The notes beneath the pieces are model-generated. The model saw only the letters and a list, made by a program, of their open reading frames with translations, did not search any database and had not been told where the DNA came from. A stretch of 64,000 bases of DNA from Flammeovirga sp. EKP202 (GTDB lineage Bacteria; Bacteroidota; Bacteroidia; Cytophagales; Flammeovirgaceae): positions 62,001-126,000 of the forward strand of contig NZ_JACVVP010000005.1 of the NCBI RefSeq assembly GCF_014534745.1, in the 5' to 3' direction. Of the stretch, positions 45,953-55,207 are shown in pieces (the stretch's first letter is position 1; each line of letters starts with the position of its first letter). The translations under genes were made by a program, and so were the position numbers.

Positions 45953-47848
45953 ATGAAGTGGACTGATTTTTTATTAAAACTATTATTGTTTACCGCAGTG
46001 GCAGGAGGGATTCAATCTTGTTCTAGCGTAAAAGAACAGCAGAAGAGTGCCAATGTTTCTTCAAAAGCAAAGACCTTTTGGAACGTTTTGAGTAAAGCTC
46101 CAGCAATAGTAGAAGATAAGGATGGAAATGAAATAAAGAAAAGCGATTATACATTAACTAAAAAGTGGGACGGGAATTTATGTAAGGCGACAATTACAAA
46201 TACAAGTAATAAAGTGATTAACCCTAAGGATATTATTTTATTTGCGATTGAAAAACACGGTTTGAATCCAGAATCACCTATTTATGGTGAAGGTTTTCAA
46301 ATGTTACATCAGAATTCAGGAACATTAGCCAATCATGAAAATATAGGAAATAATCCAGATAATAAGCATTATAAAATGAAAGACTTAAAAGGTCTTCCTA
46401 CAGCCTATGGATTGTTGAATATCAATGTAGATGGAAAAGAGAATTTTATGTTAGGTTTTCCTTCTTGTAAGAAATTCATTGGTAGAATTGCTTATGATGG
46501 AGAGCAAATGTTTGTTGGGTATGATGCAGAAGGGTTGTCTTTGAAACCAGGGGAAAGCTGGGAATTAGAAGATTTCTTGTTCTTAGACGGTCCAAATCAA
46601 GGTGATTTATTTGATGTAATGGCTGATGAAATAAACAAAAATCATAAGCCTAGAAGAACAAAAAATATTCCTACAGGATGGTGTTCATGGTATTGTTATC
46701 GAATGGAGATCACAGATCAGATCACAATGGATAACTTGGATATTTTCAGTAAAAAACTTCCTGAATTAGAATATATTCAATTGGATGATGGTTATCAACC
46801 GTATATGGGAGATTGGTTAGAACCTAATCCAAAATTTGGCGATGTGCGTGAAACAATTAATGGTATTACAAAAAAAGGCTTCAAACCTGCAATTTGGGTT
46901 GCTCCATTTATCGCACAAAAAGAATCGAAAGTATTTAAAGAGCATCCAGATTGGTTTGTGAAAAATCAGAAAGGTGAGCCATTGGTCTCTTCAGAGGTGT
47001 CATTTGGAGGATGGAGAGAAGGACCTTGGTACTGTATGGACGGTACACACCCAGAAGTACAAAAGCATTTTGAGCATATATTTAGAACTATGCGTGAGGA
47101 GTGGGGAGTTAACTACTTCAAGTTAGATGCAAACTATTGGGGGGCAATTCAAGAGGGTGTTTTTTATGATAAAAATGCGACAAGAATTGAAGCTTACCGA
47201 AGAGGTATGGAAGCGGTGTTGAAAGGATGTGACGAAAATACAGTAGTATTAGGTTGTAATGCTCCTATTTGGCCATCATTTGGGTTAGTGACGGCACAGC
47301 GTACAAGTGGAGATATCCGTAGGGCATGGTGGTCATTTAAATCATTAGCAAAGCAAAACTTAAGTCGTTGTTGGCAAAATGAAAAGATCTGGGATGCGGA
47401 TCCTGATTGTTTAGTGCTTGGTAAATCAAGTCCTTGGAATATGAAATATGATAAAATTTCAGAGGACGAGTGGTTGTTCCACGCTTCATCTATTCATGCT
47501 GTTGGTGGTTTTGTATTGAGTGGTGATAAAGCGGAATTATTGAATGAGAAAGAATTGAAAATCGTAAAGAAATTACTGAATCCAACAGGTAAAGGTGCTC
47601 GATTTGAAAATACAAAAATGGAAGTAGGAGTTACAGATCTAGGAGATAAGCAATACTATTATTTCTTCAACTGGACAGATGAACCCATCGACTTAAGTGT
47701 AGAATTAAAAAACAAATCGGAGCTTACTGATTTCTGGACAGATGAAGAATTAGGGGTATATGATGGTACTTATAAAGTGAATCAGTTAAGACCTCACGCT
47801 TCAAAAATTCTTGTAGGAACAGCTTCTAACTCAATCGAATCAAAATAA
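45953..47848 (+). CDS. GH36-type alpha-galactosidase-like lipoprotein
   Basis: The 631-residue protein has a lipoprotein signal (IQSCSSV, Cys23). A beta-sandwich (~45-225) leads into a barrel with GWCSWYCYRMEIT, YIQLDDGYQPYMGDW, PAIWVAPFIAQKES and YFKLDANYWGA, whose Asp392 is the expected nucleophile. RTSGDIRRAWW gives Asp454 as acid/base. A C-terminal beta-domain follows (~570-631). This layout is that of GH36/GH27-like alpha-galactosidases or alpha-N-acetylgalactosaminidases. I infer release of terminal alpha-galactose-type sugars from the imported or surface-bound polymer. It is the first gene of a unit with a two-box promoter, and the sulfatase gene follows 11 bp downstream. Confidence 0.9.
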   Translation: MKWTDFLLKLLLFTAVAGGIQSCSSVKEQQKSANVSSKAKTFWNVLSKAPAIVEDKDGNEIKKSDYTLTKKWDGNLCKATITNTSNKVINPKDIILFAIEKHGLNPESPIYGEGFQMLHQNSGTLANHENIGNNPDNKHYKMKDLKGLPTAYGLLNINVDGKENFMLGFPSCKKFIGRIAYDGEQMFVGYDAEGLSLKPGESWELEDFLFLDGPNQGDLFDVMADEINKNHKPRRTKNIPTGWCSWYCYRMEITDQITMDNLDIFSKKLPELEYIQLDDGYQPYMGDWLEPNPKFGDVRETINGITKKGFKPAIWVAPFIAQKESKVFKEHPDWFVKNQKGEPLVSSEVSFGGWREGPWYCMDGTHPEVQKHFEHIFRTMREEWGVNYFKLDANYWGAIQEGVFYDKNATRIEAYRRGMEAVLKGCDENTVVLGCNAPIWPSFGLVTAQRTSGDIRRAWWSFKSLAKQNLSRCWQNEKIWDADPDCLVLGKSSPWNMKYDKISEDEWLFHASSIHAVGGFVLSGDKAELLNEKELKIVKKLLNPTGKGARFENTKMEVGVTDLGDKQYYYFFNWTDEPIDLSVELKNKSELTDFWTDEELGVYDGTYKVNQLRPHASKILVGTASNSIESK

Positions 47849-47859
47849 ACGAAACAAAC

Positions 47860-49278
47860 ATGAAAAATATATTTATAGCTATTGCAGTATTGTTTGCAAT
47901 TTCTTCATGCCAGCAATACAATAATCAAGCAACTGCTTCATCTTCAAGTAAAAGAAGTGAAGATCCAAGACCCAATATTATTTTTGTCTATGCTGATGAT
48001 TGGGGATTTGGTGACCTAAGTTCTCAGGGAAGCTCTTTTTGTAAAACGCCAAATTTAGACCAAATGGCGGCAGAAGGTATTGCTTTCAAAAACTTCTCTG
48101 TAGTAAACCCTGTTTGCTCTCCAAGTAGAACATCCATTATGACAGGTCATTTCCCTGCAAGACATTTTGTACATGGACACTTTGCAGGTGTGGAATCACA
48201 TGTAAGAAGAAACATGCCGGATTGGTTAGACCCTAAAGCACCAATGCTACCAAGAATGTTGAAAGATGCCGGTTACGCAACGGCACATTACGGTAAGTGG
48301 CACCTCTCAAATACTCACGTTCCTGATGGCCCATCACCATTAGAATACGGTTATGACGACTTTGAGTGCTTCAATATTCAAGATATGTATACGCAATTAG
48401 ATGCGGACTCTACAATGGATAGAACTATCAAATTTGTAGAGAAAAATAAAGATAAACCTTTCTTTATCAACGCTTGGATTCATGCAACACACACACCACA
48501 TTACCCTAAAACGCACTTCTTAAAAGAGTTTGAAGATTTAGGAGAAAAGGAACAAGTGTATGCAGCTATCGTAAAAGATGCAGACCATAAAATGGGATTG
48601 TTGTTTGCCAAGTTGAAAGAACTGGGGATTGATGATAATACATTAGTTATTTTCTCAAGTGACAACGGACCAGCTCCGAATCAAAACAGAGAAATCTGGG
48701 GACAAGATAACTCTACGGGACCTGGATGTGGGGTGTATTTCTCAGTAGGAGAAACGGCAGGTTTAAAAGGCCAAAAAGCATCTATTCACGCAGGTGGTGT
48801 GAGAGTGCCTTTCCTAGTAAGATGGCCGAAAGAAGTGCCAGCAGGTAAAGAGGATAAAGTAACCGCTTTAGCATCAGTTGATATGTTACCAACTTTTGTA
48901 GAGCTAGCAAAAGCGAAGTTGCCAAAGGGGTATGTCTCAGATGGCCAAAGTGTTGTAAGAGCATTTAAAGGTCAGAAAATGAACAGAGAGAAGTCTATTT
49001 TTTGGCAGTGGAAATGGCCTCATAACAGAAAAGCGGATTATTGGGCAAGTGGTGCAATTCAAGAAGACAATTGGAGATTATTGTTCAATGAGGAAACAGG
49101 TCAAAAGGAGTTATACAACCTAACGGAAGACTGGAAAGAACAAGATAATGTTGTAGAAGCATTTAATGATAAAGTTATTCATATGATGGAGAAATATAAA
49201 AAATGGGAAAAAACACTTCCTGAAAATCCTTCATCTGATTGCTTCTCCGCTGTAAGAAACAGCAAAAAGGCACTTTAA
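47860..49278 (+). CDS. S1-family sulfatase lipoprotein
   Basis: The 472-residue protein has a lipobox (AISSC, Cys17). Sulfatase motifs: YADDWGFGDLSSQG metal site, formylglycine motif CSPSR at Cys86 (CSPSRTSIMTG), YGKWHLSN, HATHTPHY, and SSDNGPAPNQ. An acylated sulfatase is likely on the outer face of a membrane. It is encoded 11 bp after the GH36 gene, so they should act on the same glycan: sulfate removal probably exposes the sugar to the glycosidase. Like all Cys-type sulfatases, it needs a maturation enzyme. The S1 subfamily is uncertain. Confidence 0.94.
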   Translation: MKNIFIAIAVLFAISSCQQYNNQATASSSSKRSEDPRPNIIFVYADDWGFGDLSSQGSSFCKTPNLDQMAAEGIAFKNFSVVNPVCSPSRTSIMTGHFPARHFVHGHFAGVESHVRRNMPDWLDPKAPMLPRMLKDAGYATAHYGKWHLSNTHVPDGPSPLEYGYDDFECFNIQDMYTQLDADSTMDRTIKFVEKNKDKPFFINAWIHATHTPHYPKTHFLKEFEDLGEKEQVYAAIVKDADHKMGLLFAKLKELGIDDNTLVIFSSDNGPAPNQNREIWGQDNSTGPGCGVYFSVGETAGLKGQKASIHAGGVRVPFLVRWPKEVPAGKEDKVTALASVDMLPTFVELAKAKLPKGYVSDGQSVVRAFKGQKMNREKSIFWQWKWPHNRKADYWASGAIQEDNWRLLFNEETGQKELYNLTEDWKEQDNVVEAFNDKVIHMMEKYKKWEKTLPENPSSDCFSAVRNSKKAL

Positions 49279-49322
49279 GTAGAATTAAGAGACTTGAGTA
49301 AAAGTAGTAATTGTGTGAACTA

Positions 49323-49344
49323 GGGGCGTTGTTTTACAATGTCC
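49323..49344. repeat. Small GGGCGTTG hairpin repeat
   Basis: GGGCGTTG (49323-49330) pairs imperfectly with CAATGTCC (49337-49344). A related copy with a fuller stem is at 56717-56774. It fills the gap before the GH29 gene, in which no promoter box was found. Confidence 0.5.
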
Positions 49345-49487
49345 TTATTACTCACATTATCTACAACTCTAGCCTACAGTAATATAAGAGTATGATGTTG
49401 TGGACTACTTCATACATTTTAAATCAGGAAAAAACAGATAGGCAGTGGCCTTATTTGTATTGAACTAGTTATTATAATTAATAAGAA

Positions 49488-50846
49488 ATGAAAAAAATTA
49501 TGATTCTTATGGTTGCAGCATTTATAGCAACCTTATCGACTTCTATCGCACAGAAAAAAGGAACAGAAACGGTGTATCAACAGGAGAAAAAACTGGATTG
49601 GTTTAGGAATGCTAAACTAGGTCTTTTTATGCACTGGGGACCATCAAGTGTGGAAGGTGTAGAAATTAGCTGGGCAAGACAAGATCACCCGCATGACCAT
49701 TTTGGTAAAGGAGATAAAATTCCAAATGAACAATATGACGCTCTTTATAAAAGTTTCAATCCTGTAAAGTTTGATGCTGATGCATGGATGAAATTTGCTA
49801 AGAATGTAGGTTTTAAATATATCGTTTTTACAGCAAAGCACCATGATGGTTTTTCTAACTGGCACACAAAATTAAGACCGGATTATTCTATTTCAGAAAC
49901 GCCTTTTAAAAGAGATATTTGTGCTGAATTAGCTGAAGCTGCTCATAAACACGGTATCAAATTAGGATGGTATTATTCTACTCGTGATTGGACACACCCT
50001 GATTATTTAGAAGGCGACAATAAAAAATATGATGATTTCCAAAACGGTCAAATTCGTGAGCTATTAACGAATTATGGTGAAGTAGATATGATGTGGTTTG
50101 ACCATATTGCAGGTCAATGGAAAGATTATACTTTAAAAGAATTGTACGAAATGATGTATGATTTACAAGGTGATGATTTCTTAGTGAATAACCGTGGTGC
50201 TCGTTTTATTGGTCGTAAAAAAGGTGGTGTATATACTGCTCCAGATGATGCTACTCAGAAACTTGTAGATGGTGATTTTGATACACCTGAACAAAGAATT
50301 GGTAAGTTCCAAACGGATCGTGCATGGGAGTCTTGTATCACTATGAATACATGCCCTAGTGGTGGATGGTCTTACCGCCCTGATTGTGGTACTTTAACCT
50401 ATGAAGAAGTAGTTCAAAAATTTGTACACACTGTAACTGGTGATGGTAATATGCTTTTAAACGTTGGTCCTAAGGCTGATGGTACTTTCCCTGCTGAACA
50501 AGTAAAAGTGTTGGAGCAGTTTGGTAAATGGATGAAGAAAAACGGTGAAACGATCTACGGAACAAGAGGTGGTCCAGTGAAAAATGGTAAGTGGGGCGGT
50601 ATGACTTTGAAAGGAAACAAAGTGTATGTTCACGTACTTTCATGGCCTGAAAGTGGCAACTTGAAAATCAAAGGTTTAAACCACAAGATAGTAAATAGCA
50701 AAGGTTTCAATGTGAAGAAAGTGAAAGTAAACCAAAAAGGTAATGAAATCGAAATTGAGTTAGCAGAGAAAAACAGAGATGCTTTGGATTCAATTATCGA
50801 ATTAGAATTGGAGGATAATACGTTGACTTCTTCAAAGAAACTTTAA
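49488..50846 (+). CDS. GH29-type alpha-L-fucosidase (or alpha-L-galactosidase)
   Basis: The 452-residue exported protein has a signal peptide ending about SIAQ (22). GH29 blocks: WFRNAKLGLFMHWGPSSVEG, TAKHHDGFSNW, GIKLGWYYSTRDWTHPDY, the nucleophile region EVDMMWFDHIAGQW (Asp205), GDGNMLLNVGPKADGTFP, and GETIYGTRGGPV. The enzyme cleaves terminal alpha-L-fucosides by a retaining mechanism. Some marine GH29 members act on L-galactose units of porphyran-like galactans, which differ from fucose only at C6, so both substrates are possible. It sits between sulfatases, and a strong terminator closes the unit. The C-terminal beta-domain runs ~360-440. Confidence 0.94.
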   Translation: MKKIMILMVAAFIATLSTSIAQKKGTETVYQQEKKLDWFRNAKLGLFMHWGPSSVEGVEISWARQDHPHDHFGKGDKIPNEQYDALYKSFNPVKFDADAWMKFAKNVGFKYIVFTAKHHDGFSNWHTKLRPDYSISETPFKRDICAELAEAAHKHGIKLGWYYSTRDWTHPDYLEGDNKKYDDFQNGQIRELLTNYGEVDMMWFDHIAGQWKDYTLKELYEMMYDLQGDDFLVNNRGARFIGRKKGGVYTAPDDATQKLVDGDFDTPEQRIGKFQTDRAWESCITMNTCPSGGWSYRPDCGTLTYEEVVQKFVHTVTGDGNMLLNVGPKADGTFPAEQVKVLEQFGKWMKKNGETIYGTRGGPVKNGKWGGMTLKGNKVYVHVLSWPESGNLKIKGLNHKIVNSKGFNVKKVKVNQKGNEIEIELAEKNRDALDSIIELELEDNTLTSSKKL

Positions 50847-50882
50847 TTAAGGAACACTTTTTACCTCTGTAATAGGGGTTAT

Positions 50883-50929
50883 AAAAAAATCAAAGTAATG
50901 GTATTGATTCATTACTTTGATTTTTTTTT
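50883..50929. terminator. Strong bidirectional terminator after GH29
   Basis: TCAAAGTAATG (50890-50900) pairs perfectly with CATTACTTTGA (50910-50920), flanked by AAAAAAA before and TTTTTTTTT after. It shows that the next sulfatase starts at 50994, not at the in-frame ATG 50898, which lies inside this hairpin. Confidence 0.9.
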
Positions 50930-50993
50930 AGGGGGATGTTCCTTTTACTCTAAGTACTTAAACCAAAAGTATCACCATCAACAAAAAGATGAA

Positions 50994-52424
50994 ATGAATA
51001 AAATGCTGAAACTTGCTCTTTTGCTTTTCACTTTTAATACAGCGGTATTTCCTTTAGAAGCAAAAGAAAAAAAGAAAAAACCTAATATTGTTTTCATATT
51101 AGTTGATGATTTGGGCTGGTCAGATGTAGGATTTAATGGCTCCACATTTTATGAAACACCTAATTTAGATCAGTTTGCAAAAGAAGGAATGCAGTTCAAA
51201 GATGCTTATACCGCAAGTCCGGTTTGTTCTCCCACAAGAGCGAGTATTATGACAGGTAAATATCCTCACCGTATTAACTTTTGGAGAGCAACACCAACAC
51301 ATAACCTTCCACAAGAGGATATTACCATTGCAGAAGCATTAAAAGAAGGGGGGTACAGAACTGCACATATGGGAAAATGGCATTTGATGCTTAAGAACGA
51401 AAAAGGGAAAAACTCAACGCCCTTAGATCATGGTTTTGACATTAATATAGCAGGTCATGGTGCTGGACAACCGGCTTCTTATTTCTTTCCTTATAAAAGT
51501 GAAAAACGAAAAAAGGACAATGTACCAAATATGGAAGATGGGAAAGAAGGAGATTATCTCACGGATGCATTGACTTCAAAAGCAATCCGCTTTATGGAAG
51601 AAGCAGAAGATGAACCTTTCTTTCTCAATCTTTGGTTTTACACCGTTCACACACCAGTACAGTCCAAGCCTGAAAAGACGAAAAAATACCAGAAAAAGTA
51701 TACACGTCTAGGGTTAGGAGAAAGTAAAGGAACTACTCCAGAAGTAGGAGAAAGAAACCACAGAAAGCAACAGGACAATCCAAAATATGCAGGCATGGTG
51801 GAAAGTATGGATGAAAATGTAGGAAGGCTTTTGGATTACCTAAAAAAATCAGGAAAGGATAAAAATACCATCGTCATTTTTATGTCAGACAATGGAGGTT
51901 TATCTACCATCAAATCTTCTAAAGGCGGACCTACTTGTAACCTCCCATTACGTGCAGGTAAAGCGTGGACCTATGAAGGTGGTATTAGAGTACCTATGGT
52001 GATTCGTTGGCCTGGAGTTACAAAAGCAGGCACCGTAAGTCAAGAAGCAGTGATAAGTACAGATTTTTACCCTACTATTCTTGATATGGCAGGTTTGCCA
52101 TTAAAACCGAATCAACATTTAGATGGCCTTAGTTTAAAACCGTTATTGAGTGGAAAAAAGACTGAACTTGATCGTGAAGCAATTTATTTTCATTATACTC
52201 AAAATCATCACGTAAGTGGTCAGGGACCATCCGGTGCTATTCGTTCGGGTGACTTTAAACTGATTGAAAGGTTTAGTGATAAGGGAGTAGAATTATATAA
52301 TCTAAAGGAAGATATTGGTGAGCAAAATGACTTATCGAAATCAAATCCTAAAAAGGTGGCCTATATGACTGAGCAGTTACATAAGTGGAGAAAGGAAACG
52401 GGAGCAGAGGTACCGAAAATGTAA
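50994..52424 (+). CDS. Secreted S1-family sulfatase
   Basis: From ATG 50994 (MNKMLKLALLLFTFNTAVF) the protein is 476 residues with a signal peptide (to about EAKE, 24). Motifs: VDDLGWSDVGFNGS, formylglycine motif CSPTR at Cys78 (CSPTRASIMTG), MGKWHLM, YTVHTPVQ, MSDNGGLSTI, and GGIRVPMVIRWPG. A Lys-rich segment (~220-260) containing KKYTRLGLG is an insertion typical of some sulfatase subfamilies. It removes sulfate esters from the polymer. AAGTACTTAAACCAAAAG lies in the 60 bp before it. No two-box element was found, so expression may come from read-through of the terminator or from a weak local promoter. Confidence 0.94.
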   Translation: MNKMLKLALLLFTFNTAVFPLEAKEKKKKPNIVFILVDDLGWSDVGFNGSTFYETPNLDQFAKEGMQFKDAYTASPVCSPTRASIMTGKYPHRINFWRATPTHNLPQEDITIAEALKEGGYRTAHMGKWHLMLKNEKGKNSTPLDHGFDINIAGHGAGQPASYFFPYKSEKRKKDNVPNMEDGKEGDYLTDALTSKAIRFMEEAEDEPFFLNLWFYTVHTPVQSKPEKTKKYQKKYTRLGLGESKGTTPEVGERNHRKQQDNPKYAGMVESMDENVGRLLDYLKKSGKDKNTIVIFMSDNGGLSTIKSSKGGPTCNLPLRAGKAWTYEGGIRVPMVIRWPGVTKAGTVSQEAVISTDFYPTILDMAGLPLKPNQHLDGLSLKPLLSGKKTELDREAIYFHYTQNHHVSGQGPSGAIRSGDFKLIERFSDKGVELYNLKEDIGEQNDLSKSNPKKVAYMTEQLHKWRKETGAEVPKM

Positions 52425-52454
52425 TCTTATATTTTCATTTTATGAAAGTTATCA

Positions 52455-52495
52455 ACAGCTTTTCAATTAGGTAAATAACTAAATTGGAAAGCTGT
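52455..52495. terminator. Hairpin after the sulfatase gene
   Basis: ACAGCTTTTCAATTAG (52455-52470) pairs with CTAAATTGGAAAGCTGT (52479-52495), with one bulge. There is no strong T-run, so termination is probable rather than certain. Between it and the two-box element (52496-52683) I see nothing. Confidence 0.55.
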
Positions 52496-52683
52496 CGTCG
52501 TTTAATGCTACAGGAAATCATAATTCATGAACTTCCTAAGAAGCCTCAATCACTAGAGGGAAAAACATTATTCCAAAGAAATAGAAACCCATTGTGCTAT
52601 TATCCTTCCTCCATACTGAGAATATTTATGTTATGTCAATATATGATTAGTATCGTCTAAAAAATAAAGCTTTTGGGGTGATT

Positions 52684-52834
52684 ATTCTTTCTTGAATAAT
52701 GTGATTGAAAAAAGAAAAATAATATCTAAGTGTTTGATAATCAATAGTAATATCATTCTCTTTTTTAACAATGAAATACAGAAAGATTAATTGTAGATAG
52801 AGAAATAACAAAAAGAAAAAGGGTTTTACATTTG
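52684..52834 (+). promoter_or_regulatory. Two-box promoter element, copy D (upstream of SUMF1-like gene)
   Basis: The distal box, starting ATTCTTTCTTG at 52684 and ending GTGATTGAAAAAAG, ends at 52714. The proximal box ATTCTCTTTTTTAACA with ATGAAATACAG ends at 52781, 67 bp on. TACATTTG starts at 52827, again exactly 46 bp past the proximal box. The ATG is at 52857, giving a very short leader of about 15-20 bases. Confidence 0.8.
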
Positions 52835-52856
52835 AGTAGAAAGATGAATAACTGAA

Positions 52857-54380
52857 ATGAATGATACAATGCGAACGATACTTAAAATAACAAGATGGAT
52901 GCTGTTCTTGGTTTTACTACAACATGCAACAGTATCTATTGCTAATAATCTTACAATCTCCAATGTAGTGTTCGGAGAAAAAAATGAAACAGACCAGACG
53001 ATTAAAGTAAGGTTTGATATAGCTTGGCAAAACTCTTGGCGTCTAAACTTTGGACAATCCAATTGGGATGCTGCTTGGTTATTTGTGAAATATAAATTGT
53101 CCGCAGAAGATTATTGGCGTCATGCTTCACTCAATTATTCTGACGGAACAGGGTCAGGTGATGGGCATACGGTGCCAACAGGAGGTGTGATAGAAAGTAG
53201 TAATGATGATGGTAGTAATCATGCACATGGTGTTTTTCTTTATGCCAAAGAAGGCTTTGCCCAAGGAACAGTTTCTTATACGAGTGTAGAGTTATTATGG
53301 GATTACGGTGATGATGGAGTACCCAATGGAGATGAAGTGGAGATAGCAGTCTATGGATTGGAAATGGTTTATGTTCCTGATGGAGCGTTTTACGTAGGAG
53401 GTGAATATGGAGGAGCACAAACAGCTGATGGTTTTGTGACTTCAGGTGGTGATGGTAATTTTTATATTGATAGCGAAACAGATCCTATAACTGTAGGAAA
53501 TTCGAGTGGTAATCTATATTACAATAATGTGGGTGGCTATGCTGGAGATCTATCAGGTCCAGTACCCTCAACATTTCCAAAAGGGGTGAGTGGTTTTTAT
53601 TGTATGAAATACGAAATCACACAAGGAGAATATACTTCATTTGTTAATACTCTGACAAGTGCTGACCGAAGTGATAGAGTAAATGGTAATAATGGAGAGA
53701 ATAGATATACAATAGCAGATAGTGGTGATGGTACGTATGAAGCAACAGCACCTTATCTCGCTTGTAATTATCTCTACTGGGATGACCTGACAGCCTATTT
53801 AGATTGGGCAGCATTAAGGCCAATAACAGAGTTGGAATTTGAAAAGGCATGTAGAGGTACTTCAGAACCGGTTTTTAATGAATATGCATGGGGTAATGGT
53901 TTTGTAGCATCTTCTACCTATACCATCTCTAATGAAGGAGAAAGTAATGAATCAATTACAGCAAATTATGCCACTGCAGATGGCAATGCATTATATGCGA
54001 GCACAAGAACTTCTGATTGGGGACCATTAAGAGGTGGTATTTTTGCTGGAAATGATGACAATACTGGTAGAGTAACGGCAGGCTCCACTTATTATGGAAT
54101 CATGGAGATGTCTGGAAACGTATATGAAACCTGTATCTCAATTGGTTCTGCTGATGGAAGAGCCTTTACTGGAAATCATGGTAATGGTACTTTAGCTTCT
54201 GGAAGTATTTCTGATGTAACAGGTTGGCCAACAGTGTCAGGTGTAGGAGAAAGAGGTGGAGCAATTGATAAGGATAATACGAAATTACGTATTTGTAATA
54301 GAGAATTTGCCAATAGAGCAGGAGCCTTAGATAATGCTTATCGATATATAGGTGGAAGAGGTGTAAGAACAGCCAACTAA
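52857..54380 (+). CDS. Exported SUMF1-fold protein lacking the formylglycine-enzyme Cys pair
   Basis: The 507-residue protein has a signal peptide (about residues 1-29, ending SIAN). The N-terminal ~150 residues are a beta-domain (WQNSWRLNFGQSNWDAAWLFVKY). From ~165 there is an FGE-sulfatase/SUMF1 fold: VYVPDGAFYVGGE, GFYCMKYEITQGEYTSFVNTL, RPITELEFEKACRG, YGIMEMSGNVYETC, RYIGGRGVRTA. Real formylglycine-generating enzymes need two nearby Cys residues late in the domain. Here only one Cys (RICNRE) is visible there, so it is probably not the sulfatase activator. SUMF1 folds also serve as binding or structural modules. It forms a pair with the next T9SS protein gene and carries the locus promoter. 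Confidence 0.85.
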   Translation: MNDTMRTILKITRWMLFLVLLQHATVSIANNLTISNVVFGEKNETDQTIKVRFDIAWQNSWRLNFGQSNWDAAWLFVKYKLSAEDYWRHASLNYSDGTGSGDGHTVPTGGVIESSNDDGSNHAHGVFLYAKEGFAQGTVSYTSVELLWDYGDDGVPNGDEVEIAVYGLEMVYVPDGAFYVGGEYGGAQTADGFVTSGGDGNFYIDSETDPITVGNSSGNLYYNNVGGYAGDLSGPVPSTFPKGVSGFYCMKYEITQGEYTSFVNTLTSADRSDRVNGNNGENRYTIADSGDGTYEATAPYLACNYLYWDDLTAYLDWAALRPITELEFEKACRGTSEPVFNEYAWGNGFVASSTYTISNEGESNESITANYATADGNALYASTRTSDWGPLRGGIFAGNDDNTGRVTAGSTYYGIMEMSGNVYETCISIGSADGRAFTGNHGNGTLASGSISDVTGWPTVSGVGERGGAIDKDNTKLRICNREFANRAGALDNAYRYIGGRGVRTAN

Positions 54381-54392
54381 AAGTGGAAGAAT

Positions 54393-55145
54393 ATGATGAA
54401 GTTATACTTTTTAACCGGTCTCATTTTTTTAACTTTTCCACTTTTTGCACAGGAAGAAGCTATTTTTTCTGGTGGTGATAGTAATATGGGTTTAAAAACC
54501 TACGTTGAAGAATATATCAATAGTAAAGGGGGAGATAGTGGAAACACAAAATCAAGCAGTACTACTGAAGATTTTAATATCTATAATGGGGGAGATAGTT
54601 TTGGAGATATCGGAGGTGATTTACCGGTAAGTTTCTTATTTTTTCAACCTACTGTTTTTGAAAATAGTGTAGCGTTGGAATGGGCAACTGCAACAGAAGA
54701 AAACAATGATTTTTTTACAATAGAAAAGTCTGTAGATCGAAAAAACTGGACGTTTGTTGCATCGAAGAAAGGGGCAGGAAATAGTAATACACGATTGAAT
54801 TATAAAATAGTTGATAGCCAGCCTTTTAAAGGTGTTTCATTTTACAGGCTAAAACAATCGGATTATGATGGGACAACCATTATATTAGATATACAAACTG
54901 TAAATACTATTGCCACTAAGAAGTTATTGGCCTTTCCCAACCCAACTGTCAATGAATTACTCATTGTTGGTAATTTTACAGGAGAAGATAAAGTTCGTGT
55001 TTTTGATATCATAGGAAAAGAAATGAGCGTACCCGTTTTATCTCAAAATACTGAGAGTATACGATTACAATTGAGAGCCTTGCAGGCAGGCCAGTACATT
55101 GTGGTCATTAACAATAAAGAATCAGTGATTGTACTTAAAAAATAA
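54393..55145 (+). CDS. Small T9SS-exported protein paired with the SUMF1-like gene
   Basis: The 250-residue protein has a signal peptide (to about PLFAQ, 20), a low-complexity stretch with repeated GGDS motifs (~25-75; FSGGDSNMG, SKGGDSGN, YNGGDSFGD), a beta-sandwich (~80-165; VALEWATATEENNDFFTIEKS, a block common before T9SS tails) and a type A sorting domain (~178-250; LLAFPNPTVNELLIVGN, GQYIVVINN). It should be exported through the T9SS and anchored at the surface. The gene starts 12 bp after the SUMF1-like gene, so the pair is co-expressed. The function is unknown; the GGDS repeats could bind metal or serve as a linker. Confidence 0.85.
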   Translation: MMKLYFLTGLIFLTFPLFAQEEAIFSGGDSNMGLKTYVEEYINSKGGDSGNTKSSSTTEDFNIYNGGDSFGDIGGDLPVSFLFFQPTVFENSVALEWATATEENNDFFTIEKSVDRKNWTFVASKKGAGNSNTRLNYKIVDSQPFKGVSFYRLKQSDYDGTTIILDIQTVNTIATKKLLAFPNPTVNELLIVGNFTGEDKVRVFDIIGKEMSVPVLSQNTESIRLQLRALQAGQYIVVINNKESVIVLKK

Positions 55146-55207
55146 AAAGTGTAGACTACTAATATTGAATAAACTAAATTAAACAAACAACTTACAAAAC
55201 AGTAGAA

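Noticed and set aside
50898-50993. Upstream in-frame ATG of the 50994 sulfatase.
   Set aside because: It lies inside the strong terminator hairpin and would place 32 non-signal residues before a clear signal peptide.
52857-54380. Calling this gene the sulfatase-activating formylglycine-generating enzyme.
   Set aside because: The late catalytic Cys pair is not visible; only the SUMF1 fold is supported.
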